Origin: Rhodobacterales bacterium
GTDB lineage: Bacteria; Pseudomonadota; Alphaproteobacteria; Rhodobacterales; Rhodobacteraceae
Direction of reading: 5' to 3'
DNA: 64,000 nt
Assembly (NCBI GenBank): GCA_002746935.1
Contig: PDRW01000033.1
Location: forward strand, 1-64,000
The notes under the pieces are model-generated. The model saw only the letters and a list, made by a program, of their open reading frames with translations. It was not told the DNA's origin and did no database searches. The position numbers were made by a program, and so were the translations under genes. Numbering within the stretch: the stretch's first letter is position 1; each line of letters opens with the position of its first letter. Shown here piece after piece: positions 28,171 to 36,765 of this stretch.

Positions 28171-28924
28171 GTGCTGTCTCCGCTGCGGCCTGAGAAGGGG
28201 CATTGGCGGGGGCCCGGTCCGCCCAGACCCGCGCGAGCGCGCCGAACGCGGCCCCGGGGTCTTCCGCCCGGAAAATGGCGCTGCCGGACACGACCATGTC
28301 GGGCCCGCTGCGCACCGCGCTCTCGATGGTGGCGGCGGTGACCCCGCCGTCGATGGCAAACAAAGGCCGCGCCGGGGCGAGCATCTTGCGCAAGGCCTCC
28401 AGCCGCTCACCGGCGCTGTCGAGATCCGGCGCTGCCCCGTCGCGCGGGTCGAGCGCCAGCAGGGTGATGCAGTCGGGCAGCGGATCGAGCAGCGGCGCGA
28501 GACTGCCCACGGGGGTGGCGGGCATCACCGCCAGACCGGCGAGGATCGGCCGCGCGAGCCGGTCAGAGGCCGCCCGGACCGCCGCCAGCGCGGCACCGGC
28601 GCCGGGCGCCTCGGCATGGACGGTGATGAGATCCGCCCCCGCATCGGCAAAGCTGTCCACGTGCGCCGCCGGGTCGGCCACCATCAGGTGAACATCGCGC
28701 AGCATGCCACCCCCGAGCGCCGCGACAAAGCCGGGCCCGCCGGTGATCTGCGGCACGAAAACCCCGTCCATGATGTCGAAATGCACGATCCCGGCCGGCC
28801 ACGCGGCCATCGCCGCCACGGTCTCGCCGAGCCGATCGAGCGGCGCCGCGAACAGGCCGGCGCTGATGCCGCGCGCCCGGCGCCTGAGCGCCTGCCTTGC
28901 TGTGTCACGGGCGGGGTCGGCCAT
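28163..28924 (-). CDS. lsrE: Ribulose-phosphate 3-epimerase-like protein, LsrE-like
   Basis: 253 residues of the ribulose-phosphate epimerase barrel family. Marks are SAGLFAAPLDRLGE near residue 20, HFDIMDGVFVPQITGG near 48 with metal-ligand HxDxMDG, LRDVHLMVADP near 75 and the phosphate-binding AIDGGVTAATI and VVSGSAIF near the end. Salmonella has a similar protein, LsrE, in its lsr operon; its role in AI-2 metabolism is unsettled. Here it lies between lsrG and lsrA (3 bp after lsrG, 8 bp overlap with lsrA), so it belongs to the operon. It could equally be a pentose-type epimerase of the pathway. Confidence 0.8.
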   Translation of the reverse strand: MADPARDTARQALRRRARGISAGLFAAPLDRLGETVAAMAAWPAGIVHFDIMDGVFVPQITGGPGFVAALGGGMLRDVHLMVADPAAHVDSFADAGADLITVHAEAPGAGAALAAVRAASDRLARPILAGLAVMPATPVGSLAPLLDPLPDCITLLALDPRDGAAPDLDSAGERLEALRKMLAPARPLFAIDGGVTAATIESAVRSGPDMVVSGSAIFRAEDPGAAFGALARVWADRAPANAPSQAAAETAHG

Positions 28925-28927
28925 GGG

Positions 28928-29248
28928 TCACTCTCCGCGCAGGGCGGCGTCGTGGTCGGGCATCACCATCCGGTAGAAATCCTTCTCCCGGGTGGCGGTG
29001 GTCATCAGATCCTTGAGCCCGGCAACGGTGCGGGCGTAATGCGGTGTCTGCCGGTGGGCCTCCACCGCGGCCTCGTCGGCAAAGGCCTCGTAGATCACGA
29101 AATGGTGGTCGTCATCCGGATCCTGGAGCACGTCGAATCGGTAGTTGCCGGGCTCGGCACGGGTGCCGTCGAAATTGTCGCGGAACACCTCGAAAAACTC
29201 GGCCCTGCGGCCCGGTTTGATCCTGATATGGACGCATTGAACAAACAT
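28928..29248 (-). CDS. lsrG: Phospho-AI-2 isomerase LsrG
   Basis: 106 residues, an antibiotic-biosynthesis-monooxygenase (ABM) type ferredoxin-like fold. LsrG isomerises phosphorylated AI-2 ahead of LsrF. Typical positions are MFVQCVHIRIKPGRRAEFF at the start, EPGNYRFDVLQDPDDDHHF in the middle and IYEAFADEAAVEAHRQTPHY after it. The ATG at 29248 has GGAGG five bases upstream and was chosen over a much longer open frame on this strand that is antisense to lsrR. It is the first gene of the minus-strand lsr operon. Confidence 0.92.
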   Translation of the reverse strand: MFVQCVHIRIKPGRRAEFFEVFRDNFDGTRAEPGNYRFDVLQDPDDDHHFVIYEAFADEAAVEAHRQTPHYARTVAGLKDLMTTATREKDFYRMVMPDHDAALRGE

Positions 29249-29401
29249 TCCATCCTCCAGTAAGGGCCCTCTGCCGGACACGGCGGAGCGATCATTTGCT
29301 ACAGGAAAAAACTTTTGAACAGCCTTGTCAAGCAAAGCCCACAACAACTTGCCCCCTGCAAGGCCAGTCCCCACAAATGCCGCGTCTATTGACAGGCGAA
29401 A

Positions 29402-29413
29402 GAACAAATGTTC
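29402..29413. promoter_or_regulatory. Inverted repeat between the divergent lsr units, candidate LsrR operator
   Basis: GAACAAATGTTC is a 5-bp inverted repeat with two central bases, in the 231-bp space between the lsrG and lsrR starts. Its place between the divergent regulator and operon fits an LsrR site, but the motif has not been compared with known sites. Confidence 0.5.
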
Positions 29414-29418
29414 GTATT

Positions 29419-29469
29419 CACCCGTCCACGCCATGACGGGTGCTTCACCCGTCCATGCCATGACGGGAG
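29419..29469 (+). repeat. Two tandem CACCCGTC...GACGGG hairpin units before lsrR
   Basis: CACCCGTCCACGCCATGACGGGTG (first unit 29419-29442, arms CACCCGTC/GACGGGTG) is followed by a second unit at 29446-29469 with one arm base changed. Both lie just before the chosen lsrR start at 29480, so they would be in the leader RNA or act as a regulator site. Confidence 0.6.
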
Positions 29470-29479
29470 CGCGCCAGCC

Positions 29480-30421
29480 ATGCCGCCGGAACAGTTCGAT
29501 CCCTTCGACCCGGAGACCACCGAACAGATCACCCGTGCCGCGTGGTATTATTACAATGACGGGCTGACCCAGAACCGGATCGCCGAGATCCTCGGCACCT
29601 CGCGGATCAAGGTGTCGCGGCTGATCGAGAAGGGGCTCCAGTCGGGGCTGATCGAGCTGCGGATCAACTCGCCCTACAGCGGCTGCCTTGACCTGCAACA
29701 GGAGCTGATCGCCGCCTTCGGGCTGGTCGACGCGCGGGTGGTGCCGACGGCGACCGATCTGCCGCCCGCCCCCCGGATCGGCCGCGCCGCGGCGAGCCTG
29801 CTGATCCAGAAACTCGAGCCCAACGATCTTTTCGCCATCGGCTGGGGCGAGGCCGCGGCCACCACCATGCGCTATCTCGCGCCGATCCTGCGCCAGCGGG
29901 ACATGTCGATCGTCAGCCTCACCGGCGGGGTTTCGGCCTATATGGGCACCACCGGCCTCTACGGGCCGCAGTCCAACGCCCATCTGATCCCGACGCCGCT
30001 GCGGGTGTCGTCGCCGGACCTCGCCGAGATGCTGCGCGCCGAACCCTATGTGCGCAACCTGCTCGACATGGCGGCAACGGCGCGGTTCGCGCTGATGGGG
30101 GTCGGCGCACCCCGGCATTCGGCGACGCTGGCGCGCTACGGCTATTGCTCCGGCGACGAGATCGAACTGTTCCGCCGCCGCGGCGCGGTGGGCGATGTGC
30201 TGGGCTATTTCTACGATTGCGAGGGGCGGATCCTCGATCTCGAACTGCACCGCCACGTGGTCGCCCTGCGCCCGGACGATCTGCGCCGGATCCCCAACCT
30301 CGCCGCCGCCGCCGCCGGGCCGGAGAAGATCGACGCCATCCTCGGCGCCCTGCGCGGCCGGCTGACCAACATCCTCGTCACCGACGAGGACACCGCCACC
30401 GAATTGCTCAGGAGGCTTTGA
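29480..30421 (+). CDS. lsrR: SorC/DeoR-family transcriptional regulator LsrR
   Basis: 313 residues. LsrR represses lsr genes until phospho-AI-2 binds. The N-terminal helix-turn-helix is NRIAEILGTSRIKVSRLI, near residue 33. The sugar-binding domain covers about 65-313 (GWGEAAATTMRYL, SLTGGVSAYMGTTGLYGPQ). The start is uncertain: an in-frame ATG at 29408 lies inside the inverted repeat and would be an odd coding region, so 29480 is preferred. The gene ends in TGATG, overlapping the lsrK start by one base, and its last codons contain the lsrK RBS. Confidence 0.88.
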   Translation: MPPEQFDPFDPETTEQITRAAWYYYNDGLTQNRIAEILGTSRIKVSRLIEKGLQSGLIELRINSPYSGCLDLQQELIAAFGLVDARVVPTATDLPPAPRIGRAAASLLIQKLEPNDLFAIGWGEAAATTMRYLAPILRQRDMSIVSLTGGVSAYMGTTGLYGPQSNAHLIPTPLRVSSPDLAEMLRAEPYVRNLLDMAATARFALMGVGAPRHSATLARYGYCSGDEIELFRRRGAVGDVLGYFYDCEGRILDLELHRHVVALRPDDLRRIPNLAAAAAGPEKIDAILGALRGRLTNILVTDEDTATELLRRL

Positions 30422-31986
30422 TGAGCACGCATCTTCTCGTTCTCGACGCCGGCACCGGCTCCGGCCGGGCGGTGATCTTCGACCGCGACGGCCGTCAGGT
30501 CGGGCTCGGTCAGGAAGAATGGACCCATGCCCCGGAGCCGGGGGTGCCGGGCTCGATGGGGTTCGACGTCGAAAGCGCCTGGGCCCTGCTCAGCCGCTGC
30601 ATCGCCACCGCGCTCAGGAGCTGCGGGCTGACCGGCGCCGACATCGCCGCGGTTTCGGCCACCTCGATGCGCGAGGGCATCGTGCTCTACGATACCGACG
30701 GCCGCGAGCTCTGGGCGGTGGCCAATGTCGACGGCCGCGCGGTCGAGGAGGTCAAGGCGCTGAAGGCGCGCGGGGCCGGTTTCGAGCGCGATTTCTATGC
30801 CGTTTCCGGCGAAACCTTCGCCCTCGGCGCCCTGCCCCGGCTGGAATGGGTCAGGGCCCACCGGCCGGAGATCTTCGAGCGGGTGCGCGCGATCTCGATG
30901 ATCGACGACTGGATCGGCGCCCGGCTCACCGGCGAGATCACGGTGGAACCCACCAATGGGTCGACCAGCGGGCTGATCGACCTCGCCACGCGCGACTGGT
31001 CCGACGCCCTGATCGCCCGCGCCGGGCTCGAGCGGTCGTGGTTCCCGCGGGTGGTCGAGCCAGGCACGATCGTCGGCAAGGTCACGCCCGGGGCCGCCGC
31101 CGAAACCGGGCTCAGCGTTGGCACGCCCTTTGTGGCCGGTGGCGGCGACGTGCAGATGGGCGCGCTCGGGCTCGGCCTTGTGGGCATGGGCGAAGCCGCG
31201 GTGCTCGGCGGCACCTTCTGGCAGCAGGTGGTCAACATCCCCACCGGGCTGGTCGACGAGACCATGCGGCTGCGGGTCAACTCGGCGGCGCTGCCCGGGA
31301 TGAACCAGGCCGAGGCGATCAGCTTCTTCGTCGGGCTGACCGCGCGCTGGTTCCGCGACGCTTTCTGCCAGGAGGAGATCCGCCGCGCCGCCGAACAGGG
31401 GCGCGACGCCTATGAGCTGATGGAAGAGCTGGCGATGCAGGTGCCGGTTGGGGCGCACGGGATCATCCCGGTGTTTTCCGACGCGATGGATTTCGGCCAT
31501 TGGTATCATGCCGCGCCCTCCTTCCTGAACCTGTCGATCGACCCGGCGATCGCCAACAAGGGCTCGATGTTCCGCGCGATCCAGGAAAACGCGGCGATCG
31601 TCGCGGCGGTGAACCTCGCCCGGGTCGAGGCCTTTGCCCGGGTCGACGCCAGCGGGCCGCTGACCCTCGCCGGGGGCGCCGCCAAGGGCCGGCTCTGGCC
31701 GCAGATCCTCGCCGATGTCACCGGCCGCGAAATCCGCATCCCCGTGGTGCGCGAAGCCACGGCACTCGGCGCGGCGGCGGCGGCGGCGACCGGGATCGGA
31801 CAATTCGCGAGCCTCGCCGAGGCGGGCGGACGTTTCGTGGCCTGGGACCGGAAGGTGGAGCCGAACCTCGCCAACAGGCCGGCCTATGACGCGGCGCGGG
31901 AGCGCTGGCAGGCGGCCTATGCGGTGCAGAAACAGCTGGCCGATGCCGGGGTGACCACGTCGATGTGGCGCGCACCGGGGGCCTGA
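30421..31986 (+). CDS. lsrK: Autoinducer-2 kinase LsrK
   Basis: 521 residues of the FGGY carbohydrate kinase family, complete. LsrK phosphorylates imported AI-2, trapping it in the cell and making the LsrR inducer. The N-terminal ATPase lobe has LVLDAGTGSGRAVIFD; the middle has SMIDDWIGARLTGE and VGTPFVAGGGDVQMGALGLG; the C-terminal lobe has TLAGGAAKGRLWPQILADV. AGGAGG inside the lsrR end is its ribosome site, so the two are translationally coupled. An intact LsrK contrasts with the damaged LsrA. Confidence 0.93.
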   Translation: MSTHLLVLDAGTGSGRAVIFDRDGRQVGLGQEEWTHAPEPGVPGSMGFDVESAWALLSRCIATALRSCGLTGADIAAVSATSMREGIVLYDTDGRELWAVANVDGRAVEEVKALKARGAGFERDFYAVSGETFALGALPRLEWVRAHRPEIFERVRAISMIDDWIGARLTGEITVEPTNGSTSGLIDLATRDWSDALIARAGLERSWFPRVVEPGTIVGKVTPGAAAETGLSVGTPFVAGGGDVQMGALGLGLVGMGEAAVLGGTFWQQVVNIPTGLVDETMRLRVNSAALPGMNQAEAISFFVGLTARWFRDAFCQEEIRRAAEQGRDAYELMEELAMQVPVGAHGIIPVFSDAMDFGHWYHAAPSFLNLSIDPAIANKGSMFRAIQENAAIVAAVNLARVEAFARVDASGPLTLAGGAAKGRLWPQILADVTGREIRIPVVREATALGAAAAAATGIGQFASLAEAGGRFVAWDRKVEPNLANRPAYDAARERWQAAYAVQKQLADAGVTTSMWRAPGA

Positions 31987-32644
31987 GGGGAGCCGGATGC
32001 GCTCTCGCGCCAGGCCGGGCGTTTCGGCGGGTTGCGCGGCCGGGGTTTGAGTATTTGAGCCAGGAAAAAGGAGCCGGCTGCGCGTGTTTCCCTGGCGTGG
32101 CCGCGCGGCGCCGGGGCTGGATGCGGGCCGGGCCGGGGAGTCCCGGGGGCGTTTCGAAAGCAGTCCGGAACGATGCGGGCCCCGGCGGAGAAAGCCGGGG
32201 CCCGCGTCGTTCGCAGGCAGGCCCTGACGGTACCCGCCTGCGAACCCGTACCGGTATGCACACCCTTCCGTCTGGCGCAGAACCAGAAGTTTTCCCGGCA
32301 AAGGGCCTGGCAGCAAGGGCGCACACCCCCTGGTGTGTGGTGTGCTGGGGAGCACGCGGGGGGAGGGAACCGGCCACGGGGCGCAGAAAACCCGGAAATC
32401 GGTTGCGGGGCTTTGACCGATGTCAAATCAGGGACATTGAATGCACCTGGGCGCAAATGTCGCGCTCCGGGCGACAACGCAGCGCGGGTCTGGACCGTCG
32501 CAACTGTTTGCCGCCCTCAGTTTGGCCCCCGGTTTTGCCCCCGGTTGGCCTCCGCTGTCGCCCGGTGCTCACTGGCCACGGGCGGTTGAGCCCGTGACCC
32601 GCGCCGGGCGGGAGGCCGGCGCCCGGGGCGCGCGTCTGGGACTC
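31987..32644. other. Long intergenic region with hairpins, no gene
   Basis: About 660 bp between the convergent lsrK and pdhC. It holds one copy of the TTTTTCCTGG element (minus orientation, 32049-32072), a 12-bp perfect stem hairpin (32175-32205) and a second 10-bp inverted repeat (32209-32245). The rest has no convincing frame. Confidence 0.5.
32175..32205. terminator. Very stable 12-bp hairpin between lsrK and pdhC
   Basis: GCGGGCCCCGGC (32175-32186) pairs perfectly with GCCGGGGCCCGC (32194-32205) around the loop GGAGAAA. It is followed at once by another inverted repeat, GTTCGCAGGC (32209-32218) with GCCTGCGAAC (32236-32245). Either may end the convergent transcripts. Confidence 0.6.
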
Positions 32645-33976
32645 TCAGGCGAGCATGGCCAGCGGCGCTTCGAGATTCGCCGTGATCGCGGCGAGAAGCC
32701 GGGCGCCGAGCGCGCCGTCGATCACCCGGTGGTCGACGCTCAGCGTCACGCGCATCACCGTGGCGACGCCCAAGCTGCCGTCCTCCCCGACCACCGGCTG
32801 TTTCACCCCCGCGCCGACGGCGAGGATCGCCCCGTGCGGCGGGTTGATGATCGCGTCGAACCCGTCGACGCCGAACATGCCGAGGTTCGACACCGTGAAG
32901 GTGCCGCCGACATATTCATGCGGCGCGAGCTTGCGGTCGCGGGCGCGGCTGGCGAGGTCTTTCATCTGGGTCGAGATCGCCGAGAGCGATTTGGTGTCGG
33001 CATCTTCGATCACCGGGGTGATCAGCCCGCCGTCGATGGCCACGGCCACGGCGATGTCGGAGGGGGTGAGTTGCAGGATCCGGTCGCCGGCCCAGACGGC
33101 ATTGGCCGTGGGCACCTGCTGGAGCGCCAGCGCACAGGCCTTGATGATGAAATCATTGACCGAAAGCTTCACCCCGCGCGGGGCGAGCTGGGCGTTGATC
33201 TCGGCCCGGAAGGCAAGGAGCGCGTCGAGGCGGATGTCGCGGCGCAGGTAGAAATGCGGCACCGATTGCTTGGCCTCGGTGAGGCGGCGGGCGACGGTCT
33301 TGCGCATGTTGTCGAGCGCGACTTCCTCATGGGCGCGGCTCTCGTACATCTTCAGCACTTGGGCGGCGTCGGGCCCGGCGGCCGGTCCGGCTGCGGGCGC
33401 GGGGGCCGCAGCGGCAGCGGCCGGGGCAGGGGCGGCGGCTGCGGGTTGGGCGGCCTCCACATCGGCCTTGACGATCCGTCCGCGGGGGCCGGAGCCCTTC
33501 AGCGTGGCGAGGTCAAGCCCCTTGTCGCGGGCGATGCGGCGTGCCAGCGGCGAGGCGAAAATCCGTGTGCCGTCAGCGGCTTGCGGGGCCGCCGGGGCAG
33601 GGGCCGGGGCGGGCGCGGATACCGGGGCGGGCGCAGGCGCCGCTGCCGAGGCCGCCGATGCAGGTGCCGCCGAGGCCGCCGGGGCGGCCGAAGCCGGAGC
33701 CGTCGCGGCGGCGGCCACATCCTCGGCGCTTTCGCCGTCTTCGAGCAGCAGCGCGATCGGGCTGTTCACCGCGACCCCCTCGCTGCCCTCGGCCACCAGC
33801 AGCTTGCCGATGACGCCTTCATCGACCGCTTCGAACTCCATCGTCGCCTTGTCGGTCTCGATCTCGGCGATGACGTCACCCGAGGCGACCGTATCGCCCT
33901 CTTTCACCAGCCATCTGGCCAGCGTGCCCTCTTCCATCGTCGGTGACAGCGCGGGCATCAGGATTGTAATGGCCAT
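32645..33976 (-). CDS. pdhC: Pyruvate dehydrogenase E2, dihydrolipoamide acetyltransferase
   Basis: 443 residues. One N-terminal lipoyl domain (lipoyl-lysine in [12 protein letters not shown], residue 43), a long Ala-Pro linker (about 85-130), the E1/E3-binding domain ([17 protein letters not shown], near 140-175), a second Ala-Pro linker and the catalytic domain ending with the active-site [14 protein letters not shown]. It transfers acetyl groups from lipoamide to CoA. It is the third gene of pdhABC, 10 bp after pdhB. Its lipoyl domain is nearly identical to that of pdhB, which suggests duplication or gene conversion. Confidence 0.95.
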   Translation of the reverse strand: MAITILMPALSPTMEEGTLARWLVKEGDTVASGDVIAEIETDKATMEFEAVDEGVIGKLLVAEGSEGVAVNSPIALLLEDGESAEDVAAAATAPASAAPAASAAPASAASAAAPAPAPVSAPAPAPAPAAPQAADGTRIFASPLARRIARDKGLDLATLKGSGPRGRIVKADVEAAQPAAAAPAPAAAAAAPAPAAGPAAGPDAAQVLKMYESRAHEEVALDNMRKTVARRLTEAKQSVPHFYLRRDIRLDALLAFRAEINAQLAPRGVKLSVNDFIIKACALALQQVPTANAVWAGDRILQLTPSDIAVAVAIDGGLITPVIEDADTKSLSAISTQMKDLASRARDRKLAPHEYVGGTFTVSNLGMFGVDGFDAIINPPHGAILAVGAGVKQPVVGEDGSLGVATVMRVTLSVDHRVIDGALGARLLAAITANLEAPLAMLA

Positions 33977-33986
33977 GACGTCCTCC

Positions 33987-35351
33987 TCAGGAATAGGTCA
34001 CTTGTTTCACCGCCGCGATCACCTCGTCGACGCTCACCAGCGCGTGGCGTTCGAGATTGGCGGCATAGGGCATGGGCACGTCCTTGCCGGTGACATTGAT
34101 CACCGGGGCGTCGAGCCAGTCGAAGGCCTGTTGCATCAGCACTGCCGAGATGTGGTTGCCGATGGAGGCCACCGGCCAGCCCTCTTCGATGGTGACGCAG
34201 CGGTTGGTCTTCATCACCGACCGGACCACGGTTTCGGTGTCCATCGGCCGGAGCGTGCGCAGATCGACCACCTCGGCCGAAATCCCCTCTTCGGCCAGCT
34301 TGTCGGCGGCCTTCAGGGCGTAATCCATGCCGATCCCGAAGCTCACGAGGGTCACGTCGCTGCCCTCGCGCCAGATCCGGGCCTTGCCGAAGGGGACTGT
34401 CCAGTCGTCGATCTCGGGCACCTCGAAGGAATGGCCGTAGAGCAGCTCGTTTTCGAGGAAGACCACCGGGGTTTCCTCGCGGATCGCGGTCTTGAGCAGG
34501 CCCTTGGCGTCGGCCGCGCTGTAGGGCATGGCCACATGCAGGCCGGGCACCTGGGCATACCAGGCGGCATAGTCCTGGCTGTGCTGGGCGCCGACACGGG
34601 CCGCCGCCCCGGAGGCGCCGCGGAAGACGATCGGCACCGACATCTGGCCGCCCGACATGTAGCGGGTCTTGGCGGCGGTGTTGATGATATGGTCGATCGC
34701 CTGCATGGCGAAGTTGAAGGTCATGAATTCGACAATCGGCCGGAGCCCGCCCATCGCCGCGCCGGTGGCGAGACCGGTAAAGCCGTGTTCGGTGATCGGG
34801 GTGTCGATCACCCGTTTGGCGCCAAACTCGTCGAGCAGGCCCTGGCTCACCTTGTAGGCGCCCTGGTATTGCGCCACCTCCTCGCCCATCAGGAAGACGT
34901 TTTCATTGGCGCGCATTTCCTCGGCCATGGCATCGCGCAGGGCTTCGCGGACGGTCATCCTGCGCATCTTCGTGCCCTCGGGCAGAACGGTTTCCACCGG
35001 CGCGGGGCTTTGCGGCTGGGCCGCCGGGGCGGGATGGTGGCCGGCGCCCTGTTCATGGACGATCTCATGCGCGGCGGTCACCCCGGCGGCGGCGTCCTCG
35101 GCGCTTTCGCCCTCCTCGACCAGCACCGCGATCGGGGTGTGGACCCGGACGCCCTCGGTGCCCTCGGCCACCAGCAGCTTGCCGACGATACCCTCGTCGA
35201 CCGCTTCGAATTCCATCGTCGCCTTGTCGGTCTCGATTTCGGCGATCACGTCGCCGCTGGCGACCGTGTCGCCCTCTTTCACCAGCCATCTGGCCAGTGT
35301 GCCTTCTTCCATCGTCGGGCTGAGCGCCGGCATCAGGATTTCGGTTGCCAT
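33987..35351 (-). CDS. pdhB: Pyruvate dehydrogenase E1 beta with N-terminal lipoyl domain
   Basis: 454 residues. Residues 1-80 form a lipoyl domain ([12 protein letters not shown]), a flexible linker runs to about 125, and then comes the transketolase-like E1-beta ([30 protein letters not shown]-like [34 protein letters not shown]). The extra lipoyl domain on E1-beta is a known alphaproteobacterial arrangement. With E1-alpha it decarboxylates pyruvate using thiamine diphosphate. It is between pdhA (66 bp) and pdhC (10 bp). Confidence 0.95.
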   Translation of the reverse strand: MATEILMPALSPTMEEGTLARWLVKEGDTVASGDVIAEIETDKATMEFEAVDEGIVGKLLVAEGTEGVRVHTPIAVLVEEGESAEDAAAGVTAAHEIVHEQGAGHHPAPAAQPQSPAPVETVLPEGTKMRRMTVREALRDAMAEEMRANENVFLMGEEVAQYQGAYKVSQGLLDEFGAKRVIDTPITEHGFTGLATGAAMGGLRPIVEFMTFNFAMQAIDHIINTAAKTRYMSGGQMSVPIVFRGASGAAARVGAQHSQDYAAWYAQVPGLHVAMPYSAADAKGLLKTAIREETPVVFLENELLYGHSFEVPEIDDWTVPFGKARIWREGSDVTLVSFGIGMDYALKAADKLAEEGISAEVVDLRTLRPMDTETVVRSVMKTNRCVTIEEGWPVASIGNHISAVLMQQAFDWLDAPVINVTGKDVPMPYAANLERHALVSVDEVIAAVKQVTYS

Positions 35352-35417
35352 GTGATGTGTCTCCCTCGAAGGGTGTCGTCTTTCGGGCGGGGCCCGGCTG
35401 TTTCGTGGCCTGCGGCC

Positions 35418-36407
35418 TCAGGCGTAGATGTCGGTCCAGAGTTCGGAGAGATCGGGCTCGGGGCTCTCGCGGGCGAAATCGGCGGCCTCGGAGATGATCG
35501 CCTTGATCTCCTTGTCGATGGCCTTGAGGTCGTCTTCGGAGGCGTGTTTGCCGCCGATCAGCAGCTCGCGGACATGTTCGATGGCGTCGCGGTTTTCGCG
35601 CACCTTCTGCACCTCTTCGCGGGTGCGGTATTTGGCCGGGTCCGACATCGAATGGCCGCGGTAGCGGTAGGTTTTCATCTCGAGGATGTAGGGGCCCTTG
35701 CCCTCGCGGCAATGTTTCACCGCGCGTTCGCCCGCCTCCTTGACCGCCAGCACGTCCATGCCGTCGACCGCCTCGCCGGGGATGCTGAAGGCCGCGCCGC
35801 GGGTGTAGAGCTCGGGCGTGGCGGAGGCGCGTTTCACCGAAGTGCCCATGGCATACTGGTTGTTTTCGATCACATAGATCACCGGCAATTGCCAGAGTTC
35901 GGCCATGTTGAAGCTTTCGTAGACCTGTCCCTGATTGGCGGCGCCGTCGCCGAAATAGGTGAAGGTCACGCGGCCGTTTTCCTTGTATTTGTCGGAGAAG
36001 GCGAGGCCGGTGCCGATGGGCACCTGGGCGCCGACAATGCCGTGGCCGCCGTAGAAATGTTTCTCGATCGAGAACATGTGCATCGAGCCGCCCTTGCCCT
36101 TGGAATAGCCGCCCTCGCGGCCGGTGAGCTCGGCCATGACGCCCTTCGGGTCCATGCCGCAGGCGAGCATGTGGCCGTGGTCGCGGTAGGAGGTGATGCG
36201 CTTGTCGCCCTCTTCGGCCGCCGCTTCCAGGCCCACGACCACCGCTTCCTCGCCGATATAGAGGTGGCAGAAACCGCCGATGAGGCCCATGCCGTAAAGC
36301 TGGCCGGCCTTCTCCTCGAATCGCCGGATCAGCAGCATCTGGCGATAGAAGGCAAGCAGTTCCTCTCTGGACGCGGTTGGTTTCTTTGCTTTTTTGGCCG
36401 TTGCCAT
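35418..36407 (-). CDS. pdhA: Pyruvate dehydrogenase E1 alpha
   Basis: 329 residues. Thiamine-diphosphate-binding E1-alpha; the motif starts at GDGAANQGQVYESFNMAELW near 160 and ends in ENNQYAMGTS. Phosphorylation-loop-type segment YRYRGHSMSDPAKYRT is near 260. The lysine- and alanine-rich N-terminus MATAKKAKKPTASRE is usual in Rhodobacterales. GAGGAGG precedes the ATG at 36407. It is the first gene of the operon; the promoter is probably in the AT-rich stretch at 36430-36470. Confidence 0.95.
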   Translation of the reverse strand: MATAKKAKKPTASREELLAFYRQMLLIRRFEEKAGQLYGMGLIGGFCHLYIGEEAVVVGLEAAAEEGDKRITSYRDHGHMLACGMDPKGVMAELTGREGGYSKGKGGSMHMFSIEKHFYGGHGIVGAQVPIGTGLAFSDKYKENGRVTFTYFGDGAANQGQVYESFNMAELWQLPVIYVIENNQYAMGTSVKRASATPELYTRGAAFSIPGEAVDGMDVLAVKEAGERAVKHCREGKGPYILEMKTYRYRGHSMSDPAKYRTREEVQKVRENRDAIEHVRELLIGGKHASEDDLKAIDKEIKAIISEAADFARESPEPDLSELWTDIYA

Positions 36408-36765
36408 GAAGATCCTCCTCGCCGGAAGGCGAAATGGTTTAATGTTAAACTATTTAATACAGGATTTTGGCCTGTGGCGCGAGGGGGCAGTTGCGCTGCG
36501 CTGCGGCGAAGGGGCGGGGCCCCTGAGGGGGTGGGCTCAAGGCATCCGGCAGGGTGTGGGGCCGTCCGCCGGGGCCGGAGAGGGGCGTCCGGCGGGACAT
36601 ATTCACACATTCATTTGTCCGGTATTCCGGACTAATGGAATTCCTTTCCCATAAAAAATCGTTTAAAATCATGTTGATAAACAGATATTTGCAAGATTCG
36701 AACGCCTGCGCCGGCAGCACCCCCGAGCTGTCAGCCGGCAGAGCCCGGCCCCGCCGGCCCCCGCC
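36408..36765. other. pdhA promoter region and intergenic space
   Basis: About 360 bp between pdhA and the VWA gene (both minus strand). Bases 36435-36465 are very AT-rich for this genome (GGTTTAATGTTAAAC and TATTTAATAC), with a partly symmetric TTTAA-TTAAA arrangement that could be promoter or operator for pdhA. An imperfect copy of the TCCGG palindrome lies at 36610-36640. No gene is seen. Confidence 0.45.
36610..36640. repeat. Imperfect copy of the TCCGGAATTCCGGA palindrome family
   Basis: TTCATTTGTCCGGTATTCCG then GACTAATGGAA. The right arm CCGGACTAATGGAA is identical to that of the copy at 14363-14396; the left arm has decayed (TTCATTTGTCCGG). Confidence 0.7.

Noticed and set aside
33270-36635. 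An 1121-codon plus-strand open frame over the pdh genes
   Set aside because: It is fully antisense to pdhABC, which are certain; the translation is compositional noise.
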